DNA of 11,499 nt from positions 1-11,499 of the forward strand of contig DDED01000060.1 of assembly GCA_002336035.1 (NCBI GenBank). The letters are read 5' to 3'. Under the pieces are notes generated by a model, which was given only the letters and a program-made list of their open reading frames with translations, had not been told where the DNA came from and did no database searches. Numbering within the stretch: the stretch's first letter is position 1; every line of letters starts with the position of its first letter. This DNA comes from Cellvibrionales bacterium UBA1963. GTDB lineage: Bacteria; Pseudomonadota; Gammaproteobacteria; Pseudomonadales; UBA7434. Shown here piece after piece: positions 7,040 through 11,499 of this stretch. Both the position numbers and the translations under genes were made by a program.

Positions 7040-7909
7040 ATGGAAAATGTATCTTCACCACCATTAGAGAGAAAATTCTCAGTTAATGGTTTAACACTTT
7101 CAGCTCAGCAGTGGGGGATAGGTAATACTCATAAAGTCATCACGCTACATGGATGGCTTGACAATAGCGCAAGTTTTTTTTCATTGGGGCCGCGTTTGAA
7201 AACGTGCGAGGTTGTCGCTCTTGACTTTGCTGGTCATGGCTATAGCGACCATCGTTCAGAGCATGGCTCCTACAATATATGGGACGACATACTGGATATA
7301 TTGGCCATTGCCGATCAGTTAGGTTGGGAAAGCTTTAACCTTCTGGCTCATTCGCGAGGATCTTTCGTTGCTATTCTACTTGCAGCGTCGATGCCAGAGC
7401 GGATCAAAAAGATTTTCATGATTGATGGCGCACTTGGTTTCGATAATGACCCTGCGGAGGCACCAAAAGATTTAAGAAACTATCTGCTTGACCAGCGAAG
7501 ATTATTTAAGCGCGAATCTAAAGTTTATTCTAATTACTCTCAAGCCATTGCAAAGCGTCGAGAGAAAATGTCTGTTTCTGAAGATGAGTGCTTACCACTT
7601 GTTAGTAGAGGAATGAAAATAAATATGGATAACGGCTATTTATGGCGACATGATCCGCGTTTGCTGGGTAGTTCTGCGGTTAAGCTGTCACTAGACCATC
7701 AAATGATTTTTTTAAATAGCCTTATGGCGCCGGCTTTTTTATTGGTAGCCGAAGAGGGTTTTGCAAAATGGACAGCAATGCATGCGTTCATAAAAGATCA
7801 TTCATCTATTCAGATCGAGCAACACCCAGGAAGTCATCACATGCATATGCAAGAACAACATGTTGACAGTATTTCGCGCTTAATCGGTCAATTTTTTTCT
7901 GTTGACTGA
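7040..7909 (+). CDS. Alpha/beta-fold hydrolase, SERHL-like
   Basis: A 289-residue alpha/beta hydrolase without a signal peptide, so presumably cytosolic. The oxyanion-hole loop LHGWLDNSASF is at 36-46; HGWLDN followed by a hydrophobic run resembles serine-hydrolase-like (SERHL) proteins. LDFAGHGYSD at 61-70 is the usual strand-4 region. The nucleophile elbow is LLAHSRGSF at 101-109, with Ser105. It has Ala where most members have Gly (GHSxG), which the small-residue rule allows. D129 in MIDG or a later acid completes the triad, with a C-terminal His among SHHMHM (265-270). The His-Met-rich segment resembles the GSHHLHM ends of related esterases. The substrate is unknown. ATG 7040 has AGGGA at 7028-7032, 7 bases away. 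It is the third gene of the gpsA run. Confidence 0.8.
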   Translation: MENVSSPPLERKFSVNGLTLSAQQWGIGNTHKVITLHGWLDNSASFFSLGPRLKTCEVVALDFAGHGYSDHRSEHGSYNIWDDILDILAIADQLGWESFNLLAHSRGSFVAILLAASMPERIKKIFMIDGALGFDNDPAEAPKDLRNYLLDQRRLFKRESKVYSNYSQAIAKRREKMSVSEDECLPLVSRGMKINMDNGYLWRHDPRLLGSSAVKLSLDHQMIFLNSLMAPAFLLVAEEGFAKWTAMHAFIKDHSSIQIEQHPGSHHMHMQEQHVDSISRLIGQFFSVD

Positions 7910-7946
7910 GAGCTAATATTTATAAGACCGACTCCGGAGGTAATTG

Positions 7947-8171
7947 ATGCCAAGGTCAACTCTGCTGAAATATAGGACCATTGCTCTGGGTTTATCTGCT
8001 CTAGCGGCTCTTATTTATGGCTTAATTATGATTCTTGAAGTGCCGGCAAGAGAGGTGGCTATATTGTTTTTTGTAGCGTGTCTATTTGTTGCAACAACGG
8101 CTCTTTTAGGTTTTATCTGTTCTTTTTTATTTTCAAAAATAAAGTTTTATTCAAAAAATAAAGAAAAATGA
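7947..8171 (+). CDS. Small two-helix membrane protein, unknown function
   Basis: I do not recognise this 74-residue protein. It has two hydrophobic segments, about 11-30 and 37-60, joined by the short loop EVPARE. Both ends are basic (R3, K8, R10; then K64, K66, K70, K72, K74), so the positive-inside rule puts both termini in the cytoplasm. The ribosome site is strong: GGAGG at 7936-7940, 6 bases before ATG 7947. A TTG at 7944 would be too close. It begins 37 bases after the hydrolase and is probably the last gene of the gpsA operon. Its 3' end is very A/T-rich and contains a near-tandem repeat. The stop TGA abuts the stop of gcvR on the other strand. Confidence 0.7.
   Translation: MPRSTLLKYRTIALGLSALAALIYGLIMILEVPAREVAILFFVACLFVATTALLGFICSFLFSKIKFYSKNKEK
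8125..8163 (+). repeat. Near-perfect tandem repeat (20 + 19 bases) at the 3' end of the small membrane gene
   Basis: Unit one (8125-8144) and unit two (8145-8163) both run TTTTATT, then a CAAA-rich middle, then AATAAAG, and differ mainly by one base of length. Each unit is itself roughly palindromic (TTTATT against AATAAA). In protein the units read SKIKF and SKNKE. They lie just before the junction of two convergent stop codons. Low-complexity A/T sequence can give this by chance. Confidence 0.5.
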
Positions 8172-8711
8172 TTAATTTTCGGTATCAAGGTCTATCTCGA
8201 GTGTTAAACGAAGCGCAATCGAGTTAAGTTGCTTTTCAAGAGTTGCTATATCGTAGGTGTTTTTATCACACAGTGTTAATTTAGCATTAAATAAACTATC
8301 ACCACTCATAGCGGCACTGGTAATAAAAGTTTCCATATCAACAACATTAATATTTGCGCTGGCTAAGGCCTGGCTAATGTGCAAAATAATGCCTGGCCTA
8401 TCATTTCCTAGCACCGTAAGCTGTAAGGCATTATCTTGAGTATCTAAGCCAGTATAATAGTCATGTGTTAATTGACTATCACTTATTTGAACCATGACAT
8501 TACGTTTATTGAGGTGCATTAACGCGCGGATTAATTGCTCTTTGTCATCTTCTGATACTTCTATTCTGACAATGCCTGCAAACTGTCCTGCTAATTTTGT
8601 GGAACGACTTTCAAGCCAGCTTCCATTTGAGAGGCTGATCGTATCAGCAAGCATTTCAATTAAACCCGGCCTATCACTAGCAATAAAACTACAGATAATT
8701 TTAGTTAACAT
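8172..8711 (-). CDS. gcvR: GcvR-like double-ACT-domain regulator of the glycine cleavage system
   Basis: A 179-residue protein made of two ACT domains: about 3-75 with SDRPG at 12-16, and about 96-175 with NDRPG at 103-107. The order DRPG, then ESRSTKLAGQFAG (34-46), a linker, and a second DRPG with INVVDMETF (121-129) is the plan of the GcvR family. In E. coli GcvR binds glycine and the activator GcvA, and so blocks activation of the gcvTHP operon. Neither gcvA nor gcv genes are in the window, so this role rests on the family. The second domain may serve another amino acid. The ATG at 8711 has a weak GTGGGG ribosome site. It converges on the gpsA operon and diverges from yheU. Confidence 0.82.
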   Translation of the reverse strand: MLTKIICSFIASDRPGLIEMLADTISLSNGSWLESRSTKLAGQFAGIVRIEVSEDDKEQLIRALMHLNKRNVMVQISDSQLTHDYYTGLDTQDNALQLTVLGNDRPGIILHISQALASANINVVDMETFITSAAMSGDSLFNAKLTLCDKNTYDIATLEKQLNSIALRLTLEIDLDTEN

Positions 8712-8800
8712 AAAGCCCCACTTATATTATTTTTTTTGTTATGGCATATTCACTATGCTCGCTACGAATAATCATAACGCATAGGAAGATCCCGATAATT

Positions 8801-8812
8801 ACATTATAATGT
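8801..8812. promoter_or_regulatory. 12-bp palindrome carrying a -10 hexamer on both strands (gcvR/yheU divergent region)
   Basis: ACATTATAATGT at 8801-8812 is a perfect palindrome. It contains TATAAT on the plus strand (8805-8810) and on the minus strand (8808-8803). The plus start would fall near 8818, 40 bases before yheU. The minus start would lie about 85 bases before gcvR. The -35 regions are poor on both sides (TAGGAA at 8782-8787 for plus). Activity is therefore uncertain; it could equally be a regulator's dyad site. Confidence 0.5.
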
Positions 8813-8858
8813 GATGATTGATTTAGCCTAAATTCAACTTTGCCTAGGTATAAAAGGT

Positions 8859-9143
8859 ATGGAAAAACATATAGATAACGAGTCAACTTCAAGTGCAGGC
8901 TCACTAATTCAGATTCCTTTTAACCAGTTATCTCCGACAGCGTTGGACAGTATTTTAGAGGAATTTATTACCCGCGAGGGTACTAATTATGGTTTTTATG
9001 AATACAGTGTTACTGAGCAAATGAGCAAAGCTAAAGCGATGCTTGAAAAAGGTAAAGTGTCCATTGTATTTGATCCGGTTCTAGAGCGATGCCATATTAT
9101 TGATGCAAGGCAGCTTGCAGAACTCAAATTGTTAACGGAGTGA
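8859..9143 (+). CDS. yheU: YheU family protein, function unknown
   Basis: A 94-residue protein whose residues 18-48 (QIPFNQLSPTALDSIL then EEFITREGTNYG) match the start of the small YheU family (72 residues in E. coli, beginning LIPWQDLSP and containing FVLREGTDYG). The rest, including MLEKGKVSIVFDP at 61-73, fits the family's short beta-rich end. The biochemical role is not known. It is acidic, soluble and without a signal peptide. About 17 residues precede the conserved core, rich in Ser and Thr, and no other start codon lies between them and the core. AGGT at 8846-8849, 9 bases before the ATG, is the likely ribosome site; a nearer AAAAGG is too close. It heads a tight run with tusA 7 bases downstream. 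Confidence 0.85.
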   Translation: MEKHIDNESTSSAGSLIQIPFNQLSPTALDSILEEFITREGTNYGFYEYSVTEQMSKAKAMLEKGKVSIVFDPVLERCHIIDARQLAELKLLTE

Positions 9144-9150
9144 ATGCCGC

Positions 9151-9438
9151 ATGGCCCATACACTCTCACTGAGCGAGTTAGAGTCGCAAGAATACAGCTT
9201 AATCGACGCGCGAGGCCTGCTCTGTCCTGAGCCAGTGATGCTCTTGCATAACACTATTCGCAAGGCTAATGAAGGCGCACTGATTAAAGTACTAGCGACG
9301 GATTCTTCAACCGAGAGAGACGTGCTTAACTTCTGTGAGCATCTTAATCACCCTCTTTTGTACTGGCATAAAGAAGCTGACATTTACACTTACTGGGTTA
9401 AGAAAAAGCAACGAAAAGTGCAGAGTGATCATGGCTGA
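9151..9438 (+). CDS. tusA: Sulfur carrier protein TusA
   Basis: A 95-residue cytosolic sulfur-transfer protein (81 in E. coli). The signature DARGLLCPEPVMLLH is at 19-33, with the persulfide-bearing Cys25 followed by the fixed PEP turn. Residues 49-69 (ATDSSTERDVLNF, CEHLNHPLL) match the second half of E. coli TusA (ATTRDIPGFC, MEHEL), including a second cysteine, C62. TusA takes sulfur from the desulfurase IscS and passes it through TusBCD and TusE to MnmA for the 2-thio group of wobble uridine in tRNA-Lys, -Glu and -Gln. Paralogues exist, but the match extends past the Cys motif. A basic tail KKKQRK (89-94 region) is extra. GGAG at 9137-9140 is the ribosome site, inside yheU's end. Its stop overlaps the epmC start by 8 bases. 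Confidence 0.85.
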   Translation: MAHTLSLSELESQEYSLIDARGLLCPEPVMLLHNTIRKANEGALIKVLATDSSTERDVLNFCEHLNHPLLYWHKEADIYTYWVKKKQRKVQSDHG

Positions 9439-9940
9439 TACGATACATCTGGCACATGACCTTGAGCTCATTTTTAAGCGTTGCTTTGATGATAAATTCA
9501 ACACTTTATTAGTCGGTGGGGCAAATGAACCGCTTTATCAACCGGCAAGTGTAGACCATTCATTCAATACGATTTTTTATCGAGAAGACTTTTTCTCCAG
9601 CGCGCTTCATGAAGTTGCGCATTGGTGCATTGCAAGTGATAAGCGCCGTCAGTTAACTGACTTTGGTTATTGGTATGATGGAGATTCAAGAGACACAATG
9701 CAGCAAGCGAAATTTCAGTCTGTTGAGCTGGTTCCTCAAGCTATAGAATTATTATTTTCAAGAGCCTGTCGTTATTCGTTTCAGGTTAGTATCGATAATT
9801 TTTGTGTTGAACTGATAGAAATTAATCGTTTTGAGCGTCAAGTGGAGGAAAAAGCCAATCAGCTCGAGCCAATCAATTTGCCAAGGCGTGCTAACATCTT
9901 TCTAACAGCGCTTCGGTCCTGTTACCAAAGCGAGGTTTAA
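9431..9940 (+). CDS. epmC: Elongation factor P hydroxylase EpmC
   Basis: A 169-residue protein of the EpmC (YfcM) family, close to the 182 residues of the E. coli protein. In E. coli EpmC hydroxylates the beta-lysylated Lys34 of elongation factor P, the last step after EpmB and EpmA. The metal-binding motif HEVAHW is at 60-65, within SALHEVAHWCIA, then RRQLTDFGYWY at 72-82 and a D-G-x-x-R-D turn; all are family hallmarks. The N-terminal LIFKRCFDDKFNT (13-25) matches FNSCFADDFNT. The frame is open further upstream, but only the ATG at 9431 gives the family N-terminus. It sits over the tusA stop (8-base overlap), which suggests translational coupling. C-terminal residues after YQSEV are shorter than in E. 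coli. Confidence 0.9.
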   Translation: MADTIHLAHDLELIFKRCFDDKFNTLLVGGANEPLYQPASVDHSFNTIFYREDFFSSALHEVAHWCIASDKRRQLTDFGYWYDGDSRDTMQQAKFQSVELVPQAIELLFSRACRYSFQVSIDNFCVELIEINRFERQVEEKANQLEPINLPRRANIFLTALRSCYQSEV

Positions 9941-9942
9941 AA

Positions 9943-9978
9943 ATGTTGAAAAGTCTTTTAATGGTTAGCTTAAAATGA
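9943..9978 (+). CDS. Putative 11-codon leader peptide coupled to pdxB
   Basis: Two bases after the epmC stop, ATG 9943 opens an 11-codon frame reading MLKSLLMVSLK, which ends with TGA 9976-9978. GAGG at 9932-9935 lies 7 bases before this ATG, an ideal distance. The stop overlaps the pdxB ATG as ATGA. pdxB itself has no purine-rich site before its start. These facts fit a translated mini-ORF that delivers ribosomes to pdxB. No attenuator hairpin was seen, and the peptide has no striking codon run apart from four leucines. It could be an accident of spacing. Confidence 0.4.
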   Translation: MLKSLLMVSLK

Positions 9979-11027
9979 ATGCCTTAAATATTTTAGCGGA
10001 TGAAAACATTCCTGGACTTGAACTTCTTTGCGGGCACTGGGCATCGATTAAAACACGTCCAGGGCGTGAAATTTGCGCTACAGATCTGATTGACATCGAC
10101 ATTCTATTCGTTCGATCAGTTACTGCTGTTAACTCGGCATTATTGCAAAACTCGAATGTTAGCTTTGTCGGTAGTGCAACCATAGGCACAGATCATATAG
10201 ACATTGATTATTTAGAAAATGCTGGGATTAAATACGCTCATGCTCCTGGTTCTAATGCAAATGCTGTTGTCGATTATGTTATGTCATGCATAGCCCGTTA
10301 TTATCATTATGATGAACTGTTTAACGAAACCGTCGGGATTATTGGTGCAGGAAACGTAGGCCGCCGCTTAGCCAATTGCCTTGATCACTTTAACATTAAC
10401 TTTGTTATTTACGACCCCTTTGTCTCTCTGAAGATACCACAGCAGGTCAATGATTTAGACGATATTTTTAACTGCAATATCGTCTCTTTGCATGTGCCAC
10501 TTACGGTTGACAGTGACCACTCTACCATGCATTTTTTTGATCATGACGAGCTAAGAAAGCTTAATGATAACTGTCTACTGGTTAATACCAGCAGAGGCGC
10601 GGTCATTAACAATAAATCATTGTTGTCCTGTATTAACAATGGCCAGTCTCTAAACCTTGCTTTAGATGTCTGGGAGAATGAACCCAATATTTCATGGGAT
10701 CTTTGTCGTCGGGCAGATATTTCTACTCCCCATATTGCGGGCTATTCTTATCCAGGAAAAATCCGTGGTGCAGAACAAATTGTCACGGCTGCGCAACTCT
10801 TTTTTGGCATTAAGCAATGCACTATTAGTACTGAAAATTTAGTAAGTGTCTCTGACTTTACTTCACTCGAAAATTTCTTTATTGCTCTCGCTGAAATTTA
10901 TCAAGTCAGACATGATCATGATTTGTTTAAACATAATCTTGAGCTGTCAAGTGAGCCGGCACAATGCTTCGATAATTATAGAAAGAACTACTCTCACAGA
11001 AATGAGATTAATTATGAACCATTGTAA
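9975..11027 (+). CDS. pdxB: Erythronate-4-phosphate dehydrogenase PdxB
   Basis: A 350-residue member of the D-2-hydroxyacid dehydrogenases that oxidises 4-phosphoerythronate, the second step of deoxyxylulose-5-phosphate-dependent pyridoxal phosphate synthesis in gammaproteobacteria. ILADENIPG at 6-14, RPGREI at 28-33, FVRSVTAVN at 45-53, GSATIGTDHID at 66-76 and APGSNANAV at 90-98 are PdxB signatures. The NAD fold has VGIIGAGNVGRRL at 120-132. Catalytic residues are R207 (NTSRGAV), E236 (DVWENEP) and H253 (TPHIAGY). The C-terminal domain is recognisable to FDNYRKNYSHRNE (332-344), then stops. The E. coli enzyme (378 residues) continues about 26 residues further, so part of the dimerisation domain is missing. 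The 3' end overlaps tadA by 14 bases. There is no ribosome site of its own. Confidence 0.93.
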   Translation: MNALNILADENIPGLELLCGHWASIKTRPGREICATDLIDIDILFVRSVTAVNSALLQNSNVSFVGSATIGTDHIDIDYLENAGIKYAHAPGSNANAVVDYVMSCIARYYHYDELFNETVGIIGAGNVGRRLANCLDHFNINFVIYDPFVSLKIPQQVNDLDDIFNCNIVSLHVPLTVDSDHSTMHFFDHDELRKLNDNCLLVNTSRGAVINNKSLLSCINNGQSLNLALDVWENEPNISWDLCRRADISTPHIAGYSYPGKIRGAEQIVTAAQLFFGIKQCTISTENLVSVSDFTSLENFFIALAEIYQVRHDHDLFKHNLELSSEPAQCFDNYRKNYSHRNEINYEPL

Positions 11028-11490
11028 TTTCTCAGCAAATGATAATTATTTTATGTCGGTAGCAATATCTCTTGCAAAGGAAGCCGCTCAAGCAAATGAA
11101 GTGCCGGTCGGGGCGGTTGTCGTTAACCAGGGAACCATTATTGGCCGCGGCTTTAATCAGCCAATTCTAAGTAATGATAGTTCTGCTCATGCTGAAATTA
11201 TCGCAATCCGAAATGCCTGCCAGACGTTAAATAATTATCGACTCACCGGTTGTGAGCTCTTCGTAAGCTTGGAGCCCTGTGTCATGTGTTTTGGAGCCTT
11301 AGTGCATGCAAGAATTAACCGTCTGGTTTATGCGGCCTCAGAACCACGCGCAGGTGCGGTCAAATCGCAACTGCGGCTGCCTGAAAAAGATTTTTTTAAC
11401 CATAAAATCAATTGTTATGGTGGGTTGTTGGAAGAGCAAAGTTCCTCCTTGTTGCGAGAGTTCTTTAGAACTCGACGCACAAATAATTAA
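11014..11490 (+). CDS. tadA: tRNA-specific adenosine deaminase TadA
   Basis: A 158-residue zinc enzyme that turns A34 of tRNA-Arg(ACG) into inosine, so that one tRNA reads CGU, CGC and CGA. The deaminase motifs are complete: HAE at 59-61 (His59 ligand, Glu61 proton shuttle) and PCVMC at 88-92 (Cys89 and Cys92 ligands). Family blocks EVPVGAVVV (29-37), NYRLTGCELFVSLEP (74-88) and LLREFFRTRR (146-155) match E. coli TadA (167 residues), though the usual basic tail is absent. I chose ATG 11014 because family length and the GAGA at 11004-11007 fit. ATG 11002 would add four residues (MRLI), and the frame is open further upstream inside pdxB. The 14-base overlap with pdxB suggests coupled translation. 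The rest of the window after 11490 is nine bases. Confidence 0.96.
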   Translation: MNHCNFSANDNYFMSVAISLAKEAAQANEVPVGAVVVNQGTIIGRGFNQPILSNDSSAHAEIIAIRNACQTLNNYRLTGCELFVSLEPCVMCFGALVHARINRLVYAASEPRAGAVKSQLRLPEKDFFNHKINCYGGLLEEQSSSLLREFFRTRRTNN

Positions 11491-11499
11491 AGTGGATCG

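Noticed and set aside
8744..8758. Hairpin GCATA-TTCAC-TATGC next to a T run as a terminator
   Set aside because: The T run (8730-8737) precedes the hairpin on the plus strand, and on the minus strand the hairpin is followed by A's. Neither orientation gives an intrinsic terminator.
9335..9430. Longer epmC starting upstream inside tusA
   Set aside because: The upstream residues do not match the family, while ATG 9431 gives the expected N-terminus.
10846..11013. Longer tadA starting inside pdxB
   Set aside because: The added residues are not TadA-like, and the family length and motif positions (His59, Cys89, Cys92) fit the start at 11014.
1..11499. A new defence, mobile or biosynthetic system
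   Set aside because: Every long frame but the small membrane protein matches a known housekeeping or receptor family, and no CRISPR, transposase, nuclease or toxin-like gene is visible.

Overview
The window looks like ordinary chromosomal DNA from a gammaproteobacterium. The evidence is a set of recognisable housekeeping genes (htpG, gpsA, sixA, gcvR, yheU, tusA, epmC, pdxB, tadA). The epmC, yheU and sixA families and a PdxB-type erythronate-4-phosphate dehydrogenase together are typical of that class. Base composition is AT-leaning by eye. A marine Oceanospirillales- or Cellvibrionales-like host is a guess. I see no phage, transposon, CRISPR array, plasmid gene or toxin-antitoxin pair, and no clearly new multi-gene system.

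Layout: (a) 1-835, minus strand, the N-terminal part of a TonB-dependent outer-membrane receptor running off the left edge. (b) 977-1591, minus, a small multi-pass membrane protein that resembles a rhomboid/rhombosortase but lacks the catalytic residues. (c) 1769-1845, minus, tRNA-Arg(ACG) with a strong stable-RNA promoter. (d) 2166-3026, plus, a short-chain dehydrogenase, with gaps of about 320 bases on each side. (e) 3354-5306, plus, htpG (Hsp90) behind a good sigma-32 heat-shock promoter. (f) 5452-8171, plus, a likely operon: gpsA, sixA, an alpha/beta hydrolase and a small two-helix membrane protein. (g) 8172-8711, minus, gcvR, convergent with (f) with no base between the stop codons. (h) 8859-11490, plus, a tight run yheU-tusA-epmC-(11-codon mini-ORF)-pdxB-tadA, divergent from gcvR.

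Block (h) has a theme. TusA feeds sulfur to wobble-uridine thiolation, EpmC hydroxylates the modified lysine of elongation factor P, and TadA makes inosine-34. In bacteria the main TadA substrate is tRNA-Arg(ACG), which is also in this window. PdxB supplies pyridoxal phosphate, a cofactor of EpmB in the EF-P pathway. This grouping is inference from order and spacing.

Points most worth a second look: the catalytically degenerate rhomboid; a Shine-Dalgarno-led 11-codon ORF whose stop overlaps the pdxB start; the short C-terminus of PdxB where tadA overlaps it; and a 12-bp palindrome with TATAAT on both strands between gcvR and yheU.
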